A DNA stretch of 13,848 bases from Candidatus Nomurabacteria bacterium (GCA_943354075.1 CALRBL010000003.1:1-13848), one strand, 5' to 3'; counted from the stretch's first letter, positions 6,389 through 13,659 are shown. The notes: a model not told the origin generated them from the letters alone. Numbers and translations are program-made.

Positions 6389-7012
6389 ATGATCATCAAC
6401 TATCTCGGCCTTGAGACCTTCAAATTACAGGTAGGTGACCTTACTATTGCTATCAATCCGCCCTCAAAGGATGGTTCTCACAAGGTTTCCAAGTTCGGTG
6501 CGGATATCACCCTTTCATCGCTCATTCATGAGGATATGAACGGTGGTGCAGATTTTTCTTTTGGTGAAAAAGAACCTTTTGTCATTGCGGGTCCCGGTGA
6601 ATATGAAGTGAAAGGTGTCTTCATTCGAGGACTTCCTGGTGTTTCTGAATACGATGGAGAAAAACGTATCAATACTATTTATACTATTGCACTCGACAGC
6701 ATGAAGATTTGCTATCTCGGTGCACAGAGCAGCAAACTTCTTTCTGCTGAAACCAAAGAAGGTATCGATGAGGTGGATGTTCTCATTATCCCTATTGGTG
6801 GCGAAGGAGTGCTTGATCCCGCTTCTGCGTACCAGCTTGCCGTGTCTTTGGAACCCAAGATCATCATTCCAATGCACTACGACAAGAAATCTTTGGAAAC
6901 TTTCCTTAAAGAGGGAAGCCAGCAGGCTGCGGATATGGTGGAAAAGCTCACTATTAAGCGTAAGGATGTCGAGGGTAAAGAAGGTACAATTATAGTGGTA
7001 AAACAGTCATAG
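6389..7012 (+). CDS. MBL-fold (UlaG-like) protein with degenerate metal site
   Basis: The 207 aa follow the order of the Lactamase_B_3/UlaG-like family: an N-terminal YLGLETFKLQ strand, an INP segment, GPGEYEVKGV at 68-77, ICYLGA at 107-112, VDVLIIPIGG at 129-138 and IIIPMHYD at 158-165. The hallmark HxHxDH metal motif should fall near residues 41-52 but reads TLSSLIHEDMNG, keeping at most His47. The bridging Asp after the LG strand is Ala112. Only the MHY His163 clearly remains. Hydrolase activity with the usual two-metal chemistry is therefore doubtful; a structural or binding role is possible. Close-looking proteins are frequent in Parcubacteria. It is transcribed from its own promoter and followed closely by a small membrane protein gene. 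Confidence 0.82.
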   Translation: MIINYLGLETFKLQVGDLTIAINPPSKDGSHKVSKFGADITLSSLIHEDMNGGADFSFGEKEPFVIAGPGEYEVKGVFIRGLPGVSEYDGEKRINTIYTIALDSMKICYLGAQSSKLLSAETKEGIDEVDVLIIPIGGEGVLDPASAYQLAVSLEPKIIIPMHYDKKSLETFLKEGSQQAADMVEKLTIKRKDVEGKEGTIIVVKQS

Positions 7013-7048
7013 AAATGGTATGGTACTAGCATAGATTTACTATAAAAT

Positions 7049-7366
7049 ATGAGACGATACATCGCACACCTCCGCAGCAAGCCAGACAGCCATCGAAAAC
7101 GGTTTGCTTTTGGTGTGAGCGCTTCGATCACCGCAATCATTGCTCTTTTCTGGGTCACTTCATTTTCATATTTCAACAGCCCCTCTTCAAACACTGAAGT
7201 CGCTCGCGCGAAATCCATCAACAGCCCACTCAATGTCATCCGCCGTAACATGGCTGGCGCCTACGAAGCAATCACCGGTTCAAAAATAGAGTTTGTTAAA
7301 GAGCAAAACGCTGCGACAACTACCGCGACTCTCGAATACGTTCCTGAACCATCAACCCGTAATTAA
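7049..7366 (+). CDS. Hypothetical small membrane protein upstream of gyrA
   Basis: The family is not recognised. The 105 aa begin with a strongly basic segment (RRYIAHLRSKPDSHRKR), followed by one membrane helix at about 21-41. This orientation predicts the N-terminus inside the cell and the remaining 60 or so residues outside. The tail is polar and rich in Ser, Thr and Asn. It ends 5 nt before gyrA and is probably co-transcribed with it. An AT-rich TACTATAAA segment immediately before the ATG may be a -10 region, but spacing is poor. Confidence 0.65.
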   Translation: MRRYIAHLRSKPDSHRKRFAFGVSASITAIIALFWVTSFSYFNSPSSNTEVARAKSINSPLNVIRRNMAGAYEAITGSKIEFVKEQNAATTTATLEYVPEPSTRN

Positions 7367-7371
7367 TATTT

Positions 7372-9846
7372 ATGTCAAAGAAGACTCCCGAAACTCCCGA
7401 TTCAAATAATGTTCCTGTCGAACGACAGAATGTGGTGCAGCGAGGTCTCGTTATCGAGATGCGCGAATCGTTTATCGATTATGCGATGTCCGTCATTACC
7501 GATCGCGCACTTCCAAACGTTCGCGATGGATTGAAACCAGTGCACCGACGCATTCTTTTTGCTATGCACGAGATGGGACTCACTGCGACTGCAAAGAATC
7601 GAAAATCAGCGGCAGTGGTTGGAGAGGTGCTTGGAAACTATCACCCGCACGGAGACCAGGCGGTGTACCAGTCTCTTGTGAACATGGTGCAGCCATTCAC
7701 ACTTCGCTATCCACTTGCACTCGGTCAGGGAAACTTTGGATCGATCGATGGAGACGGAGCCGCCGCTCACCGATATACCGAAGCAAAAATGTCTCGCTTT
7801 TCCGCGGAACTTCTTCGTGATATCGAAAAAGAAACAGTTGATTTTCGTCCCAACTATGACGGTACCAAGAAAGAGCCAACTGTTCTTCCAACCGCCGTCC
7901 CTAATCTTCTTTTGAATGGAACACTGGGTATCGCTGTGGGTATGGCATCATCAATCGCTCCTCATAATCTTGTTGAAGTGATCGATGCAACTACTCATCT
8001 TCTCGAAAATGCAGACGCTACCACCGAAGATCTTCTTCAATTCATCAAAGGTCCCGACTTCCCAACAGGAGGAATTGCCTATGGAGCAAAAGACATCGCT
8101 CATGCGTATGCGAGCGGAAAAGGAGGAATTGTAGTGCGAGGAGAAGCAGAAATTGTAGAAGACAAAGCAGGGAAAGCCTCCATCATCATTACTTCTATTC
8201 CATATCGTGTAAACAAAGCAGACCTCATCACTTCGATTGCTGATCTTCACCGTGACAAAAAAATCGAAGGCATCAAAGATCTTCGAGACGAATCTACCGA
8301 TGATGTGCGCGTGGTTATCGAATTGAAGACAGGTGCTTACCCTGAACAAGTTCTCAATTATATTTACAAACACACACGTCTCGAAGAAGCTTTTCATGTG
8401 AACGCTGTTGCTCTTGTCGATGGTGTGCCTCAAACACTTTCTCTCAAAGTATTCCTCGAAGAATTTGTTGCTCACCGAAAAGAAGTTATCAAGCGCCGCA
8501 CTGAATATGATCTTCGCAAAGCCGAAGAACGTGAACACATCTTGCTCGGCTTGAAGATTGCTCTCGATCATATTGATGAAGTTATCAAGATCATCCGTGC
8601 TTCTAAAGATGTCGAAGAAGCAAAACTAAACCTCATCAAGAAATTCAAATTCTCTGATCGTCAGGCAGTTGCCATTCTTGAAATGCGTTTGCAGCGACTC
8701 GCAAATCTTGAACGAAAGAAAGTTGAAGAAGAGCTCAATGCAGTGCAAAAATTAATCGCAGAATTGAAAATCATTCTTGCGAGCGCTAAGAAAGTTATTT
8801 CTATAATAAAGTCCGAGCTCGAAGAGATCAAGGCGAAATACGGAGACGAGCGTCGTACTAAGATCGTAAAACATGATGTGAAGAATTTTTCTATTGAGGA
8901 TGTTATTCCTGATGCCGAGACCGTACTCGTTCTTACTTCTGGTGGATACATCAAACGCACCGATCCTGATGAATTCAAAAAGCAGCGACGTGGAGGAGTG
9001 GGGGTCATGGATTTGAATACCAAAGAAGAAGACTTCATCACTCACTTTGTCACCACAAACACTCATGCAGATCTTTTGTTCTTTACCGACAAGGGAAAAG
9101 CATATCAAATAAAAACCTATGAAGTACCTGAAGGAAAGCGTGCTACTCGTGGAAAGTCCATCATGAACTTCCTCTCAATCGCTCAGAACGAAAAAGTTAC
9201 GTCTATTCTTCCAATGCCGAAAGAAATCAAGAAAGGAAGCGAACTTTCACTCGCACTCGTTACTCGACTTGGAACTGGAAAGAAAGTGTCTGCACAAAAC
9301 TTCCATGACGTACGTCGAAGTGGAATCATTGCAATACGACTTGAAGCTGGAGATGAACTTGTTTCCGCATCGTTTGTTGAAAAGGGAGACGATATTATGG
9401 TTGTTGCTTCAGATGGTCAGTCTATTCGTTTCGAAGAAGCTGATGTACGAGAGATGGGACGTGCTGCAGGAGGTGTGCGTGTGATGAAGCTCGATAAGGG
9501 AGTTTCTGTTGTTGGTGCCGATACTATCAAAGCAACTGCAAAAGACGGTCACGTACTTGTGATGTCTGCAAACGGTTACGGAAAGAAAACTCCTCTTAAA
9601 GAATACAAAACACAGGGACGAGGAGGATCAGGTATAAAGACCGTGAAGGTGACTCCAAAAACTGGCGATCTTATCTCTGCAAAAGTTGTCACTGATGAAT
9701 TCGAAGAAGCAGTTGCTATCTCTAAGAAATCCCAAGTTATCCGATGTGACTTGAAGGAAATTCCATCGCTCGGTCGCGATACTCAAGGTGTGCGTATTAT
9801 GAAATTGCGTGAAGGGGATTCTCTCGCTTCTTTGATTTGTCTATGA
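7372..9846 (+). CDS. gyrA: DNA gyrase subunit A
   Basis: GyrA is the DNA-cleaving subunit of gyrase, which introduces negative supercoils together with GyrB. The 824 aa are near the usual length. The breakage-reunion domain contains DRALPNVRDGLKPVHRRIL (44-62), the HPHGD helix (91-95) and the RYTEAKMS segment with catalytic Tyr135. A coiled-coil domain spans about 370-500. The GyrA box reads QRRGGVG at 538-544 (canonical QRRGGKG), which supports gyrase and not ParC. C-terminal pinwheel blades show repeated GR..GG.R/I..KL elements to residue 815. In the quinolone-resistance region the positions equal to E. coli Ser83 and Asp87 are Gln96 and Gln100. The start ATG has no Shine-Dalgarno. The TGA stop lies in the left arm of a 23-bp inverted repeat. 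Confidence 0.97.
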   Translation: MSKKTPETPDSNNVPVERQNVVQRGLVIEMRESFIDYAMSVITDRALPNVRDGLKPVHRRILFAMHEMGLTATAKNRKSAAVVGEVLGNYHPHGDQAVYQSLVNMVQPFTLRYPLALGQGNFGSIDGDGAAAHRYTEAKMSRFSAELLRDIEKETVDFRPNYDGTKKEPTVLPTAVPNLLLNGTLGIAVGMASSIAPHNLVEVIDATTHLLENADATTEDLLQFIKGPDFPTGGIAYGAKDIAHAYASGKGGIVVRGEAEIVEDKAGKASIIITSIPYRVNKADLITSIADLHRDKKIEGIKDLRDESTDDVRVVIELKTGAYPEQVLNYIYKHTRLEEAFHVNAVALVDGVPQTLSLKVFLEEFVAHRKEVIKRRTEYDLRKAEEREHILLGLKIALDHIDEVIKIIRASKDVEEAKLNLIKKFKFSDRQAVAILEMRLQRLANLERKKVEEELNAVQKLIAELKIILASAKKVISIIKSELEEIKAKYGDERRTKIVKHDVKNFSIEDVIPDAETVLVLTSGGYIKRTDPDEFKKQRRGGVGVMDLNTKEEDFITHFVTTNTHADLLFFTDKGKAYQIKTYEVPEGKRATRGKSIMNFLSIAQNEKVTSILPMPKEIKKGSELSLALVTRLGTGKKVSAQNFHDVRRSGIIAIRLEAGDELVSASFVEKGDDIMVVASDGQSIRFEEADVREMGRAAGGVRVMKLDKGVSVVGADTIKATAKDGHVLVMSANGYGKKTPLKEYKTQGRGGSGIKTVKVTPKTGDLISAKVVTDEFEEAVAISKKSQVIRCDLKEIPSLGRDTQGVRIMKLREGDSLASLICL

Positions 9847-9939
9847 TGGGCATCTTAGCAGATTTTAGTAGAGTTATAAAAAATATTTAAAGAATAAATC
9901 CATTGAATGTGGTGGGAAAATCTGCTAAGATGCCCATCA
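9844..9939. repeat. 23-bp perfect inverted repeat from the gyrA stop to the next ATG
   Basis: Arms 9844-9866 and 9917-9939 are exact reverse complements separated by a 50-nt AT-rich spacer. The left arm starts on the gyrA stop codon. The right arm carries the extended -10 promoter and ends immediately before the ATG at 9940. No T-run follows the right arm, so it is not a standard terminator. In a read-through RNA the hairpin would sequester the sequence next to the downstream start codon. Confidence 0.8.
9903..9931 (+). promoter_or_regulatory. Extended -10 promoter of the methyltransferase-like gene
   Basis: TTGAAT (9903-9908), a 17-bp spacer and TAAGAT (9926-9931) with upstream TGC form a near-ideal extended -10 promoter. 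The box ends 8 nt before the ATG at 9940, predicting a leaderless transcript. Confidence 0.68.
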
Positions 9940-10356
9940 ATGGAATTCTTGATCCCTCACAAGATACTTTTGCATTTCGGTATAACTCCAGGTATGCATG
10001 TTGCCGAAATGCACGCAGGCAATGGCCACTTCACAAAACACCTCAAAGAGATGGTGGGTGTGTACGGAATCGTGCACTCTTTGCAACACAATGAGAATCA
10101 ATTTCTTCTCGACCTTCCTGAGCCCGTTGATCGTATCCTCCTCATCAATGTCCCTTTTACTTCGAACCCTCTCATCACACTTACAAAAGCCTACAAAGCA
10201 CTCAAGCCATCAGGAAAGATGATTCTCATTGAACACAAAGGAGACGAATTTCCTGAAGAACGTTTTACTCATCTTGCGGGTCTTGCTGGTTTTGCGCGGG
10301 AGAAACATTTTCACGCGGGGGATCATCACTTTGGACTTGTTTTCAAAAAAGCGTGA
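9940..10356 (+). CDS. Short class I SAM-dependent methyltransferase-like protein
   Basis: The 138 aa resemble the core of a class I methyltransferase. Motif I is HVAEMHAGNGHFT at about 20-32 (V-x-E-x-x-x-G-x-G-x-x-T). An acidic motif near DRILLINVPF (59-68) could be motif IV. LKPSGKMILIE (88-98) is the usual strand following the KPGG turn. It is shorter than most family members and ends in an HHFGLVFKKA strand, so it is a minimal domain; the substrate cannot be told. The start at 9940 is preferred over an in-frame ATG at 9907 because the promoter lies between them and the fold begins here. It is flanked by the inverted repeat at the gyrA end and lies 26 nt before the solute-binding gene. Confidence 0.75.
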   Translation: MEFLIPHKILLHFGITPGMHVAEMHAGNGHFTKHLKEMVGVYGIVHSLQHNENQFLLDLPEPVDRILLINVPFTSNPLITLTKAYKALKPSGKMILIEHKGDEFPEERFTHLAGLAGFAREKHFHAGDHHFGLVFKKA

Positions 10357-10382
10357 CTGTGAGACAATGAAAGTATAACTTT

Positions 10383-11729
10383 ATGGGAGATACTAAAACA
10401 TTTCAAATTGTCTTTATCTCAATATGTATCGTATTGACCATCGCAGGGGTATTTGTTTTTTCTTTTGGAGGTACTAAAGCAAAGAAGGGAAGTTATACCG
10501 GAGCTACTGCAATTATCTGGGGAACTGAAGATGAGAAAATGATGACCGATCTCATCAACGCTTCAGATAGTGCGGGTACGAAAGTATATGCAAAGTATGT
10601 AGAAAAGGATGCCGCAAACTTCAACCAGATTCTTCTTGAAGCACTTGCGACTGGTCGAGGACCGGATGCTATTCTTGTGTCGGCTGAAGATCTACTTACT
10701 TACCAAGACAAGATTCTCACCATACCGTTCGAGACTTTGAATGAACGTGATTTTAAGGACAGGTTTATAGAAGAAGGTGAATTGTTTAGGACAGACAAGG
10801 GATTTCTTGCTGTTCCTTTTTCTGTGGATCCACTTGTTTTGTATTGGAACAGGGATATTTTCACCATTCACGACAAAACATCTCCTCCCGCAAATTGGAG
10901 TACGATTGTATCGCTTGTACCTGAGATGCGTGATATTTCGGAAGATCTTACTGTTTTTGAGGCAGTAATCTCTCTTGGTGATTATCGAAATATTAACAAT
11001 GCAAAATCTATTCTCTCAGCTCTCATGTTACAGTCGGGAACTGTCATCACCTCTCTTAAGTATCAAGAGAATGGTGAGAAAATCATACTCAATTCTGAAC
11101 TCGATGGATCATCTCGCGACACTATGGTGGTTCCGGCGGTTGCCGCGCTCAATTTCTATACGCAATTTGCGGACCCTCTTTCAAAGGTGTATTCGTGGAA
11201 TCGTTCACTTCCAAACTCACTTGATATGTTCGCATCAGATGATCTTGCTATGTATATTGGATTTGGTAGTGAATCAAACTTGATTCGTTCCAAGAATCCT
11301 AATCTCAATTTCGACATGGCACTGCTCCCCCAGTCGAGTGCAAGTGCGGTTCCTGTGACATACGGAAAGATGCTCGGTATCGCAGTCTTTTCTTCATCGA
11401 AAAACCAAGTAGGAGCATATCAGGCTATCTCTTCTCTTACGGCAGCTCCTTTTATAAAGGCATATGCGGAAAAGACGGGTCTTCCTCCTGTGCGTCGTGA
11501 TCTACTCGCAACTCTTCCTGGTACGGCCGATGGAAACATTTTGTATAAGAGTGCAATCTATAGTCGTGGCTTTCTTGATCCAAATCCTACAAAGACCGGT
11601 AGTATCTTCCAAACAATGATCGAATCGGTTCTTTCAGGTCGACTTACTTCAAACAATGCAGTGCAGGGTGCAGATTCGCAATTCCGACTGCTCATTGATG
11701 AATTTAATCAGAAACAAGATATTGAATAA
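10383..11729 (+). CDS. Membrane-anchored extracellular solute-binding-like protein (family 1 type)
   Basis: The 448 aa have an N-terminal membrane helix (about 8-29) with no lipobox Cys, so it is probably tethered by an uncleaved anchor. The rest resembles family 1 (sugar-type) solute-binding proteins. There is a start strand TAIIWG at about 42-47, GPDAILVSAEDLL at about 93-105, a GFLAVPFSVDPLVLYWNRDIF hinge region at about 139-159, a MYIGFGSESNLI segment, and a C-terminal GYQAISSL-like helix followed by GLPPVRRDLL. No permease or ATPase gene is adjacent; instead it is followed after 1 nt by a run of pilin-like genes. It may therefore serve as a surface receptor or scavenging protein, or feed a transporter encoded elsewhere. 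No Shine-Dalgarno is seen; TATAAC lies 3 nt before the ATG. Confidence 0.8.
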   Translation: MGDTKTFQIVFISICIVLTIAGVFVFSFGGTKAKKGSYTGATAIIWGTEDEKMMTDLINASDSAGTKVYAKYVEKDAANFNQILLEALATGRGPDAILVSAEDLLTYQDKILTIPFETLNERDFKDRFIEEGELFRTDKGFLAVPFSVDPLVLYWNRDIFTIHDKTSPPANWSTIVSLVPEMRDISEDLTVFEAVISLGDYRNINNAKSILSALMLQSGTVITSLKYQENGEKIILNSELDGSSRDTMVVPAVAALNFYTQFADPLSKVYSWNRSLPNSLDMFASDDLAMYIGFGSESNLIRSKNPNLNFDMALLPQSSASAVPVTYGKMLGIAVFSSSKNQVGAYQAISSLTAAPFIKAYAEKTGLPPVRRDLLATLPGTADGNILYKSAIYSRGFLDPNPTKTGSIFQTMIESVLSGRLTSNNAVQGADSQFRLLIDEFNQKQDIE

Positions 11730-11730
11730 T

Positions 11731-12168
11731 ATGAAAAAACTTCTTACAACAATATATTGCGCTTTGATGGTAGGGACACTACTTGTTCCCGCATTTTCTT
11801 TTGCACAAAATCCTGGGCAGAAGGGATACTATATTTTGAATTTTAAGTGTACCGGAGATATAATTGCAGGGAGTAATGGTGAGCGTACCTGTAACTTTAA
11901 AGATTTCATGGTCCTTGTTGATCGTATTGTTACACTTCTTCTGTATATCGCAACGATCCTCGCGGTCATTTCGTTTGTGTATGCCGGCTTCAAATTACTG
12001 TTTTCAGGAGGGAACGAGGAAGCCATTAAGGACGCTAAACATATATTTGTGAGTGTTCTTATTGGTTTGGTGCTGGCGTTCGGGGCGTGGATGATTGTGC
12101 GGTTTGTACTTGTGACACTTGGCGTAAAGGAAGATTCGAAGTACACTTTGATTGAGGGTATAAATTAA
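11731..12168 (+). CDS. Pilin-like T4SS membrane protein, paralogue 1
   Basis: The 145 aa start with a signal peptide (KK, hydrophobic 5-20, then AFSFAQ) with likely cleavage near residue 25. Two membrane helices follow at about 64-91 and 106-130. Between them is a short polar loop, SGGNEEAIKDAK, the shared hallmark of all five proteins in this run. The layout matches the TrbC/VirB2-like and T4SS_pilin (Mbov_0395-type) small pilins. Cys40 and Cys54 in the exported N-terminal part could form a disulfide; this extended segment is the longest in the set. The ATG at 11731 is chosen because it begins the signal peptide and lies 1 nt after the preceding stop; the frame extends further upstream but overlaps that gene. 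No Shine-Dalgarno is visible. Confidence 0.82.
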   Translation: MKKLLTTIYCALMVGTLLVPAFSFAQNPGQKGYYILNFKCTGDIIAGSNGERTCNFKDFMVLVDRIVTLLLYIATILAVISFVYAGFKLLFSGGNEEAIKDAKHIFVSVLIGLVLAFGAWMIVRFVLVTLGVKEDSKYTLIEGIN

Positions 12169-12172
12169 CTAT

Positions 12173-12541
12173 ATGAAATCTCTATCTCGCATCCAGATCG
12201 GTCTCTATATGGTACTCCTTTCTTTTCCTACTATTTTGTTGGCACAAAATACAGGAGGTAGACCAATTATAGAAAATCCCCTTGGTAAGACCAACGATCT
12301 TTTTGCTTATATCAACAGTATTATCGACGCAGCACTCAAGCTCGGAGCGATTGTGGCGGTCATCGCTATTATTATTGCAGGCTTCATGTTTGTGACGGCA
12401 CAAGGTGACGAGAAAAAGCTCGAGACCGCCAAGAGAATTCTTCTGTATGCAGCGATTGGAATGGTCATCTTGCTTGGTGCTCGTGCGATCTCGGCGGTTA
12501 TTATTAATACAGTCACCAATGTCGACAATGCAAGCAGATAA
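12173..12541 (+). CDS. Pilin-like T4SS membrane protein, paralogue 2
   Basis: The 122 aa carry a signal peptide ending in ILLAQ (cleavage near 24), an exported linker, then two helices at about 56-76 and 88-112. The loop between them reads AQGDEKKLETAK, matching the GGDExxxxxAK signature of its neighbours with Gln-Gly in place of Gly-Gly. It begins 4 nt after the stop of paralogue 1 and is evidently in the same operon. A GAGGG sequence lies about 13 nt upstream of the ATG, too far for a normal ribosome binding site. Confidence 0.83.
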   Translation: MKSLSRIQIGLYMVLLSFPTILLAQNTGGRPIIENPLGKTNDLFAYINSIIDAALKLGAIVAVIAIIIAGFMFVTAQGDEKKLETAKRILLYAAIGMVILLGARAISAVIINTVTNVDNASR

Positions 12542-12552
12542 TAAATAAAAAT

Positions 12553-12831
12553 ATGAGTTGTTATAATTTCCAATGTTTCGTTTCATTCGCGACAGGTATG
12601 ATCAATCAGTTAGTAGTCATCCTCATCGGTATCGGTCTTCTTCTCTTCATTTGGGGATTGGTTAAGTATGTCGCTGCTGGGGGAGACGAAGCAAAGGTTG
12701 CAGAAGCAAAACAATTTATCGTATTTGGACTTATTGCCTTCTTTGTCATGATGTCAGTATGGGGTCTTACCAATATCTTGGTACGTACTTTCTTCCCGTC
12801 AAACGGACTCATCATTCCACAGTTTATATAA
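12553..12831 (+). CDS. Pilin-like T4SS membrane protein, paralogue 3 (no classical signal peptide)
   Basis: The 92 aa consist of two helices, about 18-41 and 56-79, around the loop AAGGDEAKVAEAK. Unlike paralogues 1, 2 and 4 there is no basic N-terminal signal peptide, so the first helix probably acts as the export signal. A later ATG at 12598 would remove 15 residues, but the longer form keeps the FVSFATGMINQL segment that fits the pre-helix region of related proteins. It begins 11 nt after paralogue 2. Two Cys residues (3 and 8) sit at the extreme N-terminus. Confidence 0.8.
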   Translation: MSCYNFQCFVSFATGMINQLVVILIGIGLLLFIWGLVKYVAAGGDEAKVAEAKQFIVFGLIAFFVMMSVWGLTNILVRTFFPSNGLIIPQFI

Positions 12832-12837
12832 AAGGGC

Positions 12838-12867
12838 TTGTTGCACGGGGATTTGGTGTAGTATACT
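12838..12867 (+). promoter_or_regulatory. Internal promoter before pilin-like paralogue 4
   Basis: TTGTTG (12838-12843), an 18-bp spacer and TATACT (12862-12867). The predicted start near 12874 leaves a leader of roughly 40 nt, very rich in A/T and without a Shine-Dalgarno. It differs from the leaderless promoters elsewhere in the window and would let this pilin be made separately from the upstream genes. Confidence 0.55.
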
Positions 12868-12915
12868 TATAGGGTACATAAATTATTAATCAATTAGCAT
12901 CAAAGTATCAATTTT

Positions 12916-13260
12916 ATGAAAAAAATATTAGCATTAGTCGCAGTCTTCCTTCTTCCTCTTATTAGCTTCGGACAGGATGGAGGTCTTGCAGATGGAAACA
13001 TTTTTGAGACTCTTATTGAAATTATCAACACCTTAATTCCATTTGCTATCGGTGTTGCCGTATTCATCTTTATCGTTGGTTTGATCCGTTATGTTAATGC
13101 CGGTGGAGACGAAGACAAGGTAAAGGCAGCTCGAAATACCATCATTTGGGGACTCATCATTATCTTCGTTATGTTCTCAGCGGTAGGTATTGTCAACATC
13201 TTGAACAAAACATTCAACCTCGACCGCGAACTTAATAGAGATAACCTTCCTAGAATCTAA
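12916..13260 (+). CDS. Pilin-like T4SS membrane protein, paralogue 4 (candidate major subunit)
   Basis: The 114 aa start with a clear signal peptide (MKKILALVAVFLLPLISFGQ, cleavage near 20), followed by a short acidic-glycine stretch. Helices at about 36-60 and 76-97 surround the loop NAGGDEDKVKAAR, the cleanest form of the shared signature. The charged tail NLDRELNRDNLPRI would be exposed. It is the only member with its own promoter and leader, which suggests independent or higher expression; calling it the major subunit is inference. The gap to the next gene is 16 nt. Confidence 0.85.
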   Translation: MKKILALVAVFLLPLISFGQDGGLADGNIFETLIEIINTLIPFAIGVAVFIFIVGLIRYVNAGGDEDKVKAARNTIIWGLIIIFVMFSAVGIVNILNKTFNLDRELNRDNLPRI

Positions 13261-13276
13261 TATCGCCTGATTCTCG

Positions 13277-13564
13277 ATGGATAAATTCATTAGCGCAGTT
13301 AGTCAGCAGATTCTCAATCCGTTCATTTACCTGCTGTTTGCTATCGCTCTTCTTGTCTTTATTTGGGGGGTAGTACGCTTCATATCCCAAGGAGGGGATG
13401 AAGATGCACGAACTATTGCAAAGAGGCACATCCTCTATGGGCTTCTTGGAATGTTCATTATGATTTCGGCATTTTCTCTCGTTCGTCTCATCACAGGGGT
13501 ATTCATCACCGGTTCCTACGGCAACGATGTCAGAAATGATCTAAACGAAATACAGAACAGATAG
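13277..13564 (+). CDS. Pilin-like T4SS membrane protein, paralogue 5
   Basis: The 95 aa resemble paralogue 3 in lacking a cleavable signal peptide. Helices are at about 14-36 and 52-77, with the loop SQGGDEDARTIAKR between them. The polar tail (80-95) is Asn/Asp-rich. It is the last gene of the run and is followed by a hairpin terminator about 46 nt downstream. No Shine-Dalgarno precedes the ATG. Confidence 0.82.
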   Translation: MDKFISAVSQQILNPFIYLLFAIALLVFIWGVVRFISQGGDEDARTIAKRHILYGLLGMFIMISAFSLVRLITGVFITGSYGNDVRNDLNEIQNR

Positions 13565-13597
13565 AAGGGGAGACAGAAAGGAAGAAAATCTCGTAAC

Positions 13598-13649
13598 AAA
13601 AAACAAAAAGCCGCCGCAGCACATGAAGTGCTACGGCGGTTTTGGTTTT
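13598..13649. terminator. Hairpin terminator, better formed on the minus strand
   Basis: A 12-bp stem (13611-13622 with 13628-13639) closes a 5-nt loop. Read on the plus strand the stem has one C-A mismatch; read on the minus strand the same position is a U-G wobble, so the stem is unbroken. The minus-strand exit (13598-13609) is nearly all T, and the plus-strand exit has TTTTGGTTTT. It can end the pilin-like operon, but it looks selected to end an RNA arriving from the right. Confidence 0.8.
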
Positions 13650-13659
13650 GCGTTTATAT

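Noticed and set aside
7951..8571. Long antisense open frame (206 codons) inside gyrA
   Set aside because: It lies fully inside a well-conserved gyrA, has no promoter or family signal, and its composition (Phe, Ser, Cys-rich) is typical of a shadow frame.
9844..9939. gyrA terminator
   Set aside because: The stem is strong, but the loop is 50 nt, no T-run follows the right arm, and the right arm carries a promoter; a regulatory repeat explains it better.
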